From an uncultured Clostridia bacterium (lineage in GTDB: Bacteria; Bacillota; Clostridia; TANB77; CAG-508), in NCBI GenBank assembly GCA_934130285.1, contig CAKOXT010000001.1:434001-498000 (forward strand): a stretch of DNA of 64,000 bases, in the 5' to 3' direction. The translations under genes were made by a program, and so were the position numbers. Shown piece after piece: positions 41,755 to 50,358 of the stretch. A model generated the notes under the pieces. The model made no database searches and was not told the origin of the DNA. It saw only the letters and a list, made by a program, of their open reading frames with translations. The number at the start of each line of letters is the position of its first letter. Positions within the stretch are counted from its first letter, which is position 1.

Positions 41755-44607
41755 TTATATGTTTGGTGTTTGATTTGTTGTATCGTTTGTTACCACTGAA
41801 TTTTCTGTTGTCACATTTGTTGATGTAGAATTCTCTGGTATTGAGTTTGTTGGTGCCGGAGTAGTTAGTGGTTCATCATTATTTTGTTCATTGGTATTAT
41901 ATATTATTTTAACTGTTGAGTTATTTAATTCAGTTCCATAGTCTTTAAATTTAATTTCAACAGGTTCTTTACTACTGCTTGTTACGTCTATTTTGTTACA
42001 ATTTTTCATTAGTATTCCATTAGTTACTCTATAAGAAGTATTAGCAAAATATTTTCTTAACATATTTCTTAATTCTTTATATTGTGATATATCAACTTCA
42101 TTTTCTTGAACATTGCTTGTATTTACAGTTATTGTTGCATTACTAAAGTTTACATTTGGATTCTCTGTTTTTAGTTTTGCAAATTGCTCATAACTAACAC
42201 CTTCTGCTACTATTGATAGAAACTCTCTTTTTAATGATGTTACAGAACTTATAAGCTCTGTAAGATTTGTGTTTTTTGAAATATTTATTATATTTAAAGC
42301 TGGTAATTTAGAAAAATCAAAGTTCTTATCAAGGTTACAGTCTGTTAAATTTAATACTCCTAAAGTTTCACTAGTTAATGTTCCTGTCAAATTTTTATTT
42401 CCAGCTAGTGATAAAGATGTAAGGTTTTTTATTTTTGAAAGTTCATTTAAGTCTGTAAAATCGTTATTTTCTAGACTTAAATTATATAAATTTTCTAATC
42501 CTGCAATCTCAGAAACATCTTTTATATCGCAATTATTTAACATAATTGTATCTGTGGTTGTTAACACTTGTAAGCCTGTCACATTTTTATTTCCAGATAA
42601 ATCTATCCAATATATTTCTTTATCTTTAAGGCTTGATACATCTTTTATATTATTGTTAGCAAGTTCTAAAGAAATTGTTGTATTTATTTCTCCAAATATG
42701 CTAACATCTTCAATTCCACAATTTTCCGCCTTTATTGTAAATGTCATATACATTTCATCTGAATTTTCAAACTGTACTTGGCTTAAACTGCTCCAATCTG
42801 TTATTGGATTTCCAGATACATCTAATTCATATATATTTTTAAAATTTTCTACTCCATTAAGAGTTGTTATATTATTATTTGCTATAATTAATGCACTTAT
42901 ATTTTGTAATATTCCTTCAGACTGTGGTACTTGTGTTAAATTACAATTGGTTAAATTTAAAATATTGAGGCTTTCTGGCAATTTGTCTAGCCCTGTTATT
43001 CCAGGTGTATCTTCAACTATTAAACTCATTAAATTTTGGCAATTTTGCAAACTACTTACATCTTTTATTTTGCAATTACTTATATCTAGCATTCCTAAAT
43101 TTGATAATTCTCCCATACCAGTTACATACGGATTGTTAGATATGTTTAAATTTAGAGTCATATAGTCTTGCTGTTTTTCCATATTTTTTAATACACTTAC
43201 ATCTTTTATTTGATTATTTGATGCATATATATTTGATAATGTTTTTATTTTTGTAAGTGGTGTTAAATCTTTTATATTGTTATTTGAAATATCAATTGAA
43301 TATATATTATTAAAAATTTCTATTCCATTTAATGAATACATATTTCTATTAGATAAATCTATAGTCATTATATTTGAAATAACATTTTTAGTTATATAGT
43401 CTTCTCCATTGTATTTTATAAATAAATGACTATAATTTTCTTTTAGATAATTCTTTATTGCAGTGTTTTGAATTGAATTTATTTTATATGCACTTTCTAT
43501 TGATGTTGATACAATTCCACTAAGATTTAACTCTACATATTTGTCATCATATGAAATATAGTAATATCCATTATTATTAGAAAATTCTCCCCATGAATTT
43601 AAAGCTATATATGCTCCGTCATGTTCTGGAGTGTGACCATTGTCTGAAAAATTTTCTTTTGAATAATTGTCATCCCATCCAACAATCGTTACTGCGTGGT
43701 TTGTCCATAGTTCGTCATTATCTGGGCTTACATATGCATTTTCTAATCCAGTTCCAACTATTGATGTATATAATCCGCCATTTTTCATGATATGTTTTTT
43801 TACTGCATCCCTATATTCTTTAAGTTGTTCTTCAGTGTATTTTTCTTCTATATTTTTGTATATTGAAGGAAAGTCAACTGTTTCCGTTACTTCTATCACT
43901 TTTTCCATGTCTGGAAATTTTTCATATTCTTCTTCTGAATATTCTTTAAAATCATATGGTACCTTTTCTTCTAATACCACTCCTGACTCTGCTAAATATT
44001 CTTTAAACATTCCAAAATTTCCGCCCTCATGTAGTTCTCTTGATCCATACATTAAATTTGATGTTATATAGTCTACATGTAATTCAGAAAAATCATAATT
44101 TCCTAAGTTATTTAGTGCAAGATATGTTTCAAGGCTCTTAATTGATGCGAAATCCCAACACAATCCATATCCACCTTGATTTTCCACTTTTATATCTATT
44201 TTGTCTGCTAAATTAAATTGTGTAGGTATTTCATTATTTGTTTTGTCTCCTTTATCAAGATTCTCTTTTATATCTTCAATTTTTTCAAAAGGCACTTCTT
44301 CTTTTCTTGGAATTACTTCTAGGTCTTTCTTTTCTTCTTCTGGTAGTTCTAAGTATTCTTTATACATTTCAGAATAATTTTTCTCTTCATCTTTTTGACT
44401 TTCTGAACTTATACCAGCAATTTCTTTTTCAACATCTGTTAATGTATCTATGCTTTTTTCTTTATCTTGGTTTGTAATATCTGATTGAGCAATTTTTGAC
44501 TGTTCTTTTTCTTTTGACTTGTTTACAACATATATTCCTGCTACTATACCAAGCATTATAGCTATAACAGCTATCACAGCAATGATACTGCGTCTTTTAT
44601 TTTTCAT
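41755..44607 (-). CDS. Surface papain-family (C1) peptidase with leucine-rich repeats
   Basis: A 950-residue protein. A membrane anchor (about 8-28) and a Glu/Lys linker are followed by a papain-like domain (about 130-370): Gln144 and Cys150-Trp151 in NQGGYGLCWDFAS, His in TNHAVTIVGWDD and Asn in ALNSWGE. About 15 leucine-rich repeats of the internalin type (NNNIKDLTPLTKIKTL and similar) cover 420-790. A Thr/Asn/Pro-rich tail ends the protein with no sortase signal. It is probably a membrane-tethered protease that recognises partners through the repeats. The ATG follows TAGGGGGAG. Confidence 0.8.
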   Translation of the reverse strand: MKNKRRSIIAVIAVIAIMLGIVAGIYVVNKSKEKEQSKIAQSDITNQDKEKSIDTLTDVEKEIAGISSESQKDEEKNYSEMYKEYLELPEEEKKDLEVIPRKEEVPFEKIEDIKENLDKGDKTNNEIPTQFNLADKIDIKVENQGGYGLCWDFASIKSLETYLALNNLGNYDFSELHVDYITSNLMYGSRELHEGGNFGMFKEYLAESGVVLEEKVPYDFKEYSEEEYEKFPDMEKVIEVTETVDFPSIYKNIEEKYTEEQLKEYRDAVKKHIMKNGGLYTSIVGTGLENAYVSPDNDELWTNHAVTIVGWDDNYSKENFSDNGHTPEHDGAYIALNSWGEFSNNNGYYYISYDDKYVELNLSGIVSTSIESAYKINSIQNTAIKNYLKENYSHLFIKYNGEDYITKNVISNIMTIDLSNRNMYSLNGIEIFNNIYSIDISNNNIKDLTPLTKIKTLSNIYASNNQIKDVSVLKNMEKQQDYMTLNLNISNNPYVTGMGELSNLGMLDISNCKIKDVSSLQNCQNLMSLIVEDTPGITGLDKLPESLNILNLTNCNLTQVPQSEGILQNISALIIANNNITTLNGVENFKNIYELDVSGNPITDWSSLSQVQFENSDEMYMTFTIKAENCGIEDVSIFGEINTTISLELANNNIKDVSSLKDKEIYWIDLSGNKNVTGLQVLTTTDTIMLNNCDIKDVSEIAGLENLYNLSLENNDFTDLNELSKIKNLTSLSLAGNKNLTGTLTSETLGVLNLTDCNLDKNFDFSKLPALNIINISKNTNLTELISSVTSLKREFLSIVAEGVSYEQFAKLKTENPNVNFSNATITVNTSNVQENEVDISQYKELRNMLRKYFANTSYRVTNGILMKNCNKIDVTSSSKEPVEIKFKDYGTELNNSTVKIIYNTNEQNNDEPLTTPAPTNSIPENSTSTNVTTENSVVTNDTTNQTPNI

Positions 44608-44705
44608 ATTCTCCCCCTACCAATTAATATTACATTTTTATTATACACTAAATGTTGTTCATAGCAAATACATTTTTTGATGTTTATTTTAGATATTTTT
44701 GATAA

Positions 44706-44738
44706 TAAAAAAACGACTATTTTTATATAGTCGTTTTT
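44706..44738 (-). terminator. Intrinsic terminator after lysS
   Basis: On the minus strand AAAAACGACTAT and ATAGTCGTTTTT pair around a short AT loop and a T-run follows. Confidence 0.9.
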
Positions 44739-44757
44739 GGTTTATACATTTTATATA

Positions 44758-46263
44758 TTAAGCTAATGGTTTCATTGTTGGGAAGAATAATACATCTCTG
44801 ATTGATGCAGAATTTGTTAATAACATTATTAATCTATCTAATCCTATTCCCATTCCACCTGTTGGAGGTAATCCTATTTCAAGAGCTGTAACAAAGTCTT
44901 CATCCATTCCTCCAGCTTCTTCATCACCTTTTTCTTTTGCTTCAACTTGTTTCATAAATCTCTCATATTGATCGATTGGATCATTTAATTCTGAATATGC
45001 ATTTCCATATTCTCTTCCACCTATAAATAATTCAAATCTTTCAACAAGTCTTGGATCTTCTTTCTTTCTCTTTGTAAGTGGAGAAACTTCTACTGGATAA
45101 TCTATGATAAATGTTGGTTGAATTAATGTTTCTTCAACAAATGTTTCAAAGAATTCATTTATTATATGTCCTCTTGTGTTTTTGATTTCTTCATATTCAA
45201 CACCTTTTTCTTTTGCTATAGCTTGTGCTTCTTCATCTGTGTTGATTGTATTAAAATCAACTCCTGTTGCTTCTTTAATAGCGTCTATCATAGTTATTTT
45301 CTTCCATCCTGGTGCTAGATTTATTTCATTTCCATCATATTCAATTGTTGTTTTTCCTAGTACATTTTGTGCTACTGTTGATATCAATTGTTCTGCTGTA
45401 TGCATCATATCATTATAATCTAAGTATGCAGCATAAAATTCCATGTTTGTAAACTCTGGATTGTGTTTTATATCCATTCCTTCATTTCTGAAGTTTTTTC
45501 CAATTTCAAATACTCTATCGAATCCACCAACAATTAATCTTTTTAAGTTTAACTCTGGTGCAATTCTTAAGTACATTTGTAGATCTAATGTGTTGTGGTG
45601 TGTTATGAATGGTCTTGCAGCATCTCCTGTTGCTACTGTTGTAAGCATTGGAGTTTCAACTTCCATATATCCATATCCATCCATAAAATTTCTTATTTCT
45701 TTTAATATTTTACTTCTTAAAATAAAAGTATCTTTTACTTCTGGATTTACTATTAAATCAACATATCTTTGTCTATAACGCAAGTCTGTATCTTTTAATC
45801 CATGGAATTTTTCTGGAAGTGGTCTTAATGATTTTGATAATAAAACTACTTCTTTTGCATGTACTGAAATTTCTTCAGTTCTTGTTTTAAATACAAATCC
45901 AGATATTCCAATGATATCTCCTATATCATATGTTTTAAATTCTTTATAGCTTTCTTCTCCTAGGTCATTTATGCTAACATAACTTTGGATTTTTTCATCG
46001 CAATCTTGTATTGTACAGAATGATGCTTTTCCCATTATTCTTTTTGCAATTATTCTTCCAGCTACTTTTACATCTTTTTGTTCAAATTCTTCATATTTTG
46101 CTTTTATTTCCCCTGCTGTATTTGTTCTATCGTATTTTGTAATTTCAAAAGGATTTTTTCCTGCATCTTGAAGTTCTTTCAATTTGTCTCTTCTTATTTG
46201 CATTAGATGGTTTACATCTAGTTCTTCATTTTGTTCTACTTCATTATTCTTGTTTTCACTCAT
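44758..46263 (-). CDS. lysS: Lysyl-tRNA synthetase (class II)
   Basis: A 501-residue enzyme. The N-terminal OB-fold anticodon domain (about 55-170) is followed by the class II core: motif 1 near FMDGYGYMEVETPMLT, motif 2 near GKNFRNEGMDIKHNPEFT and motif 3 in GGMGIGLDRLIMLLT. The ATG at 46263 follows AAGGGAG. There is no T-box leader; the transcript has a simple promoter about 60 bases upstream. Confidence 0.97.
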   Translation of the reverse strand: MSENKNNEVEQNEELDVNHLMQIRRDKLKELQDAGKNPFEITKYDRTNTAGEIKAKYEEFEQKDVKVAGRIIAKRIMGKASFCTIQDCDEKIQSYVSINDLGEESYKEFKTYDIGDIIGISGFVFKTRTEEISVHAKEVVLLSKSLRPLPEKFHGLKDTDLRYRQRYVDLIVNPEVKDTFILRSKILKEIRNFMDGYGYMEVETPMLTTVATGDAARPFITHHNTLDLQMYLRIAPELNLKRLIVGGFDRVFEIGKNFRNEGMDIKHNPEFTNMEFYAAYLDYNDMMHTAEQLISTVAQNVLGKTTIEYDGNEINLAPGWKKITMIDAIKEATGVDFNTINTDEEAQAIAKEKGVEYEEIKNTRGHIINEFFETFVEETLIQPTFIIDYPVEVSPLTKRKKEDPRLVERFELFIGGREYGNAYSELNDPIDQYERFMKQVEAKEKGDEEAGGMDEDFVTALEIGLPPTGGMGIGLDRLIMLLTNSASIRDVLFFPTMKPLA

Positions 46264-46317
46264 AGTATAAACTCCCTTTCTTCTCATAACACATTAATGT
46301 TATTTTTTAATGTTTGT

Positions 46318-46346
46318 ATTATATATTATTTTCTGATTATTGTAAA
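46318..46346 (-). promoter_or_regulatory. lysS promoter
   Basis: On the minus strand TTTACA, a 17-base spacer and TATAAT. It lies in the only intergenic space before lysS. Confidence 0.75.
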
Positions 46347-46377
46347 CCTTTATTTGAAGGCTTTTGCAGTTTGCTCT

Positions 46378-47610
46378 CTATTTTTTTCTTCTTATAATCC
46401 AATTTTCTTTTACTTCTATTGGTAAAATAATTTTAACTTTTTGATTTGCTCTTCCTGGATTTACTGTATCTATTTCCTCATCTGTTTCAATATCCCATAG
46501 TTTTTCGATTTTAAACTTTTCTGTTTCTAGTTTGCCTGGAATTAGAATTTCCATTTCATCTCCAACAGTTAGTTTGTTTTTGATTTCTAGTATTGTTTTT
46601 TTGTTTTCTTTTCCTACAACTTTTGCTCCGAATTCATATTCTAGATTATATTGTTTTCCTTCATATTCTTGAAAATCTTTATTGTTTCTGTCATTGAAAT
46701 AAAATGTTGTTAAGCCTCTTGTTTTTGTTTTTTCTAGTTCTTTTAGATATTTTGTATAATCATAATTTTCAGGATCTTTCATGTAATCATCTATTGCGTT
46801 TCTGTATGCACTTACAACTGATGCTAAATAATATTCTGTTTTAAGTCTTCCTTCTATTTTTATACTATCTACTCCCATTTCTATGATTTCTGGTATCTCT
46901 TTTATTAAGCATAGATCTTTTGATGAAAATATATATGTTCCGTTTTCGTCATCTTCAACTGGCATAAGGTTTCCTGGTTTATTCTTTTCTTCTACATATA
47001 CGTTGTATGCCCATCTACAGCTTTGTGCGCAATCTCCAAGGTTTGCACTTCTTCCACATAAGAAATCACTTAAGAAACATCTTCCTGAATATCCAAAACA
47101 TATGGCTCCATGGCAGAACATTTCGACTTCTAGATCTTCTGGTTTATTTTGAATTAATTCTTTTATTTGGTCTTTGCTCATTTCTCTTCCAAGAATTACT
47201 CTTTTGGCGCCATTATGATACCAAAAATTTGATGTATGGTAACTTATTACATTGGCCTGTGTGCTTATATGAATGTCTACGTTTGGTGCATATTCTTTTA
47301 GAACTTCTATTACTCCTCCGTCTGAAGCTATTATTCCATCTGGTTTTATTTCATTAAGTTCTTTTGCAACTTTTATTATCTCATCATATTTTTCATCCCA
47401 TGCAAATATATTTAAAGCAACATATACTTTTTTATTAATTTTATGTGCATATTCTATTGTTTGTTTTAGCTCATCATCATTTACACTTACTCTTGTTCTA
47501 AGTGATAAACTTTTAGTTCCCATGTACACAGCATCTGCTCCATATAAAAATGCAATTTTAGCTTTTTCAAAGCTTCCTGCTGGGGCTAATAATTCTATAT
47601 TTTTCATCAT
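46378..47610 (-). CDS. U32 peptidase-like protein, TrhP/RlhA type
   Basis: A 410-residue protein. IELLAPAGSFEKAKIAFLYG begins the barrel domain; the cysteine cluster CHGAICFGYSGRCFLSDFL...CAQSCRWAY supplies four Cys for an iron-sulfur centre, and the C-terminal beta domain starts near 320. U32 proteins of this type hydroxylate RNA; TrhP acts on wobble uridine 34 of tRNA using prephenate. Whether this one is TrhP or the rRNA enzyme RlhA cannot be fixed by eye; a YrrM-like methyltransferase gene 3 kb away favours TrhP. The ATG follows AAAGGAC. Confidence 0.8.
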   Translation of the reverse strand: MMKNIELLAPAGSFEKAKIAFLYGADAVYMGTKSLSLRTRVSVNDDELKQTIEYAHKINKKVYVALNIFAWDEKYDEIIKVAKELNEIKPDGIIASDGGVIEVLKEYAPNVDIHISTQANVISYHTSNFWYHNGAKRVILGREMSKDQIKELIQNKPEDLEVEMFCHGAICFGYSGRCFLSDFLCGRSANLGDCAQSCRWAYNVYVEEKNKPGNLMPVEDDENGTYIFSSKDLCLIKEIPEIIEMGVDSIKIEGRLKTEYYLASVVSAYRNAIDDYMKDPENYDYTKYLKELEKTKTRGLTTFYFNDRNNKDFQEYEGKQYNLEYEFGAKVVGKENKKTILEIKNKLTVGDEMEILIPGKLETEKFKIEKLWDIETDEEIDTVNPGRANQKVKIILPIEVKENWIIRRKK

Positions 47611-47681
47611 ACATTTGTCCTTTCTATGCTAATTCAACATAAATAATATACCATATATCATACTTAAAATCCAGTTATTTC

Positions 47682-47710
47682 TAGACTTTTTTTATTTTCC
47701 ATGATATAAT
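47682..47710 (+). promoter_or_regulatory. Promoter of the alarmone synthetase-like gene
   Basis: TAGACT, a 17-base spacer and TATAAT (47705-47710) precede the ATG by 28 bases, so the leader is very short. Confidence 0.65.
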
Positions 47711-47737
47711 TTTTACGTTTGCGAGGTGATTTTATAG

Positions 47738-48481
47738 ATGACAAAAGATAATGACTTTCTGAAAAGTCTTATTGTTGACAAAGAAACAATTCAAAGAACA
47801 AATGCTTTATCTAGGTTTGCTGGGAAAAGAGCCTATTACATTTCACATTATAAAAACGCTTACCTTAAGCATTTGAAAGATGAATATAATAAACTTCATA
47901 AAATGTTTCCGAATGTAGAAATAGTTCCTGAAGCCAGAATAAAAGGGCAAAAAAGTTATGCTGATAAAGTTAAAAGAGTAGTAAATGAAGATCCAAATAA
48001 AGACATTTATGATATCTTTGCTAATAGATATATCGTTCTATCTGTGAATGGATCAAATTCTGATAAAGATATAGTTCCTATTTTATATCAAATTAGAGAT
48101 TATTTGGCATATTCTAATCCTAATAATGAAATTATGCCTGAACGTATTAAAGATTATATTGTAAATCCTAAACATTCTACATATCAGTCTTTGCACTTAA
48201 CACGTTTACATCATGATACTCCATATGAACCATATCAGTCTGAAACACAGCTTAGAAGTTATTTTATGCATTCTAACGCTCATAGTGGTCGTGCAAGTCA
48301 TGCTAATACTTATAAGGAAAGAATTCCTGGGAAGACACCACTTCCTAATTTGCTTGAGTATGTTTTTGATGAAAATGGGGCATGTGTTGAAGTAAAAGAA
48401 AAAAGTTATGAAAAAGCTTTTGAGGACTTTTTCGGTATACCTTATGATCCTCGACTTTTTTCTTCTTTTAAAGAAAAATAA
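47738..48481 (+). CDS. Synthetase-only RelA/SpoT-like (small alarmone synthetase) protein
   Basis: A 247-residue protein with only a RelA_SpoT synthetase domain. ARIKGQKSYADKVKR (66-80) aligns with the G/ARxKSxxSxxxK loop, YDIFANRYIV gives Asp92 and Arg97, NPKHSTYQSLHL gives Tyr149, and ETQLRSYFM gives Glu169 and Gln171; these are the catalytic and substrate positions of the family. There is no HD hydrolase, TGS or ACT domain. It probably makes pppGpp or related alarmones. It is longer and more divergent than RelP/RelQ. The start follows GAGGTG. Next gene on the strand is ppaC, which would remove the pyrophosphate produced elsewhere. Confidence 0.75.
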   Translation: MTKDNDFLKSLIVDKETIQRTNALSRFAGKRAYYISHYKNAYLKHLKDEYNKLHKMFPNVEIVPEARIKGQKSYADKVKRVVNEDPNKDIYDIFANRYIVLSVNGSNSDKDIVPILYQIRDYLAYSNPNNEIMPERIKDYIVNPKHSTYQSLHLTRLHHDTPYEPYQSETQLRSYFMHSNAHSGRASHANTYKERIPGKTPLPNLLEYVFDENGACVEVKEKSYEKAFEDFFGIPYDPRLFSSFKEK

Positions 48482-48554
48482 TATATTTCATATTGATTTC
48501 AATATAAAAATATTATAAGATATTCGTAAATCTAATAAGAATGGAGTAATTTAT

Positions 48555-49478
48555 ATGGAAAAAATATTAGTTTTTGGACATAAAAGTCCTGATACAGATA
48601 CTATAGCATCTTCAATTGCTATGGCTTATTTACAAACAAAATTGGGGAAATTAGCTGAACCTAGAAGACTTGGTAATATCTCAAAAGAAACTGAATATGC
48701 TTTAAATCATTTTAAAGTTGGAGTTCCTGAACTTCTAGATTCTGTTTCTGAAAATGATACAGTCATTTTAGTTGATCATAATGAACCAGATCAATCAGCT
48801 GATAATATGCTAAATTCAAAAGTTTATATGGTTGTTGACCATCATCAAATAAATGGATTCCGTACACCTGGTCCTTTATATTATTATGCTGAACCTGTTG
48901 GTTGTACTTGTACAATTATTTATAAATTATTTAATCAAAACGATGTTATTATTCCTGCTGATGTTGCTGGTTTAATGTTAAGTGCTATCATTTCTGATAC
49001 TTTACTTTTCAAATCACCAACTTGCACAGAAACAGATAAAAAGGTTGCTGAAGATTTAGCTAAAATAGCTAATGTTGATATTAACTCTTATGGATTAGCT
49101 ATGCTTAAAGCTGGTACTGATTTAACTTCTTTCTCTGAAGAAGAACTTGTTAACTTAGATGGAAAAATAGTTAACTTAACTGATACAGTTAAAGCAAAGA
49201 TTTCTCAAGTTAATACAGCTGATATTGATGAAGTATTACTTAGACAAGCAAAATTAGAAGCTGCTATGAATAAAGATATTGAGAATTTAGGATTAGCTAT
49301 TGATGTTTTACTAATTACTGATATTATAAATAGTAACTCTCAAGTTGTTGTTTTAGGTGAAAAAGCAGATGTTGTCGAAAAAGCTTTTGGTGTTAAATTA
49401 GAAAATAATACAGCTTTCTTGCCAGGTGTTGTTTCTAGAAAGAAACAAGTTATACCTGTACTTACAGCTAATGTTTAA
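48555..49478 (+). CDS. ppaC: Manganese-dependent inorganic pyrophosphatase
   Basis: A 307-residue DHH-family enzyme that splits pyrophosphate. FGHKSPDTDTIASS gives His9, Asp13, Asp15; VVDHHQI the DHH motif; and SRKKQVIPVL the C-terminal Arg-Lys pair. Full length, without CBS domains, so not nucleotide-regulated. Only 73 bases from the upstream gene, so co-transcription is likely. A strong terminator follows. Confidence 0.95.
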   Translation: MEKILVFGHKSPDTDTIASSIAMAYLQTKLGKLAEPRRLGNISKETEYALNHFKVGVPELLDSVSENDTVILVDHNEPDQSADNMLNSKVYMVVDHHQINGFRTPGPLYYYAEPVGCTCTIIYKLFNQNDVIIPADVAGLMLSAIISDTLLFKSPTCTETDKKVAEDLAKIANVDINSYGLAMLKAGTDLTSFSEEELVNLDGKIVNLTDTVKAKISQVNTADIDEVLLRQAKLEAAMNKDIENLGLAIDVLLITDIINSNSQVVVLGEKADVVEKAFGVKLENNTAFLPGVVSRKKQVIPVLTANV

Positions 49479-49506
49479 TATAGAATCTGAAAATTGTATG
49501 TAATAT

Positions 49507-49541
49507 AAAAGATGGGCATTTATAAAAAGCTCATCTTTTTT
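49507..49541 (+). terminator. Intrinsic terminator after ppaC
   Basis: AAAAGATGGGC and GCTCATCTTTT pair (one G-U) around an 11-base loop with a run of T after. It ends the plus-strand transcript. Confidence 0.9.
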
Positions 49542-49576
49542 CTATGTAATCAGATTTTATTCCTATTTTTTACTAT

Positions 49577-49748
49577 TGAAGTTTTATTAGAAAAATAAAT
49601 TTATTTTACCTTGTTTCGTGGTTTAGAAGCTCTAACGAAAATCAATCAGCGTCCTCATTGCTGTGAGATTCCCTAATTGATTTTCTTAAGAGCTTCTACT
49701 ACCACTCTCACTGCGCAACCATAAATTTATTTTTCTAATAAAACTTCA
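49577..49748. mobile_element. 172-bp palindromic MITE-like element
   Basis: The ends are perfect inverted repeats of 26 bases (TGAAGTTTTATTAGAAAAAT... at the left, its reverse complement at the right). Inside, AGAAGCTCT...GAAAATCAAT and ATTGATTTTC...AGAGCTTCT pair as well, so most of the element folds into one long hairpin with a central CCTCATTGCTGTGAGATTCC loop. No open reading frame. No clear target duplication is seen. It sits between two terminators in a region without genes from 49479 to 49814. Confidence 0.75.
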
Positions 49749-49772
49749 TAATAATAAGATCGTGATGATAAT

Positions 49773-49806
49773 AAAAAGATTGGAGGGGTAGCCCCCTCCT
49801 TTTTTT
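49773..49806. terminator. Terminator of cassette 3 (works on both strands)
   Basis: GGAGGGG and CCCCTCC pair around a four-base loop, with T-runs on both strands. On the minus strand it closes the orphan gene 9 bases after its stop. Confidence 0.85.
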
Positions 49807-49814
49807 GTGTTTCG

Positions 49815-50297
49815 TTAATCATACGTATAAAGAATGTCGATGTACTCTTCAAAATTTCCCTGAACTTTTTCACCTTCCCTATTTGTGTATTGTCCATAAG
49901 ATTCCTCGAGTGTTGGCAACCGCTGAAGTTCTGTACGCACTCCGTTTTCGCCAACATACACCCATCTTTTTCTGAACTTCACAAAGCTCATTGTACCATA
50001 ATAATAAGCTTCGTCATTCTGACCCCAAAGTACTCGTTGAAGCAAAACATTTTTTGTTGTTTCAACATATTCTCGTGGTAGTGGCTTAAGTGAGGGGACT
50101 TCCGTAGTGACATACCACAGGTTATACCGATGCATATAGTCACTTACTTCATCTCTAAATCTCCAATACCGGTCAGTTACCACGTCGGTTTTGTATACTA
50201 CATTAATCTTCTGTAAAGAATCAATATGTTTCAAAACCTCCTCTGGAATGACTAAATGTGGGTGAAGCTTCCGTGCTAATTTTTGAATAAGTTTCAT
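49815..50297 (-). CDS. Orphan GC-shifted protein, 160 aa (cassette 3)
   Basis: I do not recognise this family. The 160-residue protein is basic and rich in Tyr and Trp (RYWRFRDEVSDYMHRYNLWY, DEAYYYGTMSFVKFRKRWVY), with no membrane segment or cysteine. The ATG at 50297 follows GGAGGTG by 7 bases; a longer start would overlap that site. Higher GC than the neighbours by eye. Own promoter and terminator, no partner gene, parked beside a MITE-like element. Same build as the units near 3.0 and 37.0 kb. Confidence 0.72.
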   Translation of the reverse strand: MKLIQKLARKLHPHLVIPEEVLKHIDSLQKINVVYKTDVVTDRYWRFRDEVSDYMHRYNLWYVTTEVPSLKPLPREYVETTKNVLLQRVLWGQNDEAYYYGTMSFVKFRKRWVYVGENGVRTELQRLPTLEESYGQYTNREGEKVQGNFEEYIDILYTYD

Positions 50298-50329
50298 CTT
50301 GAAACACCTCCATATTGTTGATAATTTTA

Positions 50330-50358
50330 ATATTAGCACTTTATGTTAATTAAGTCAA
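50330..50358 (-). promoter_or_regulatory. Promoter of cassette 3
   Basis: On the minus strand TTGACT, a 17-base spacer ending AAAGTGC, and TAATAT. The -35 element directly abuts the stop codon of the methyltransferase gene. Confidence 0.75.

Noticed and set aside
42269..43165. A 298-codon plus-strand frame opposite the LRR region
   Set aside because: A by-product of the repeat codons of the LRR gene on the other strand; composition is not protein-like.
46264..46377. A T-box leader before lysS
   Set aside because: No T-box sequence or specifier-loop layout was seen in the 110 bases; a simple promoter accounts for the space.
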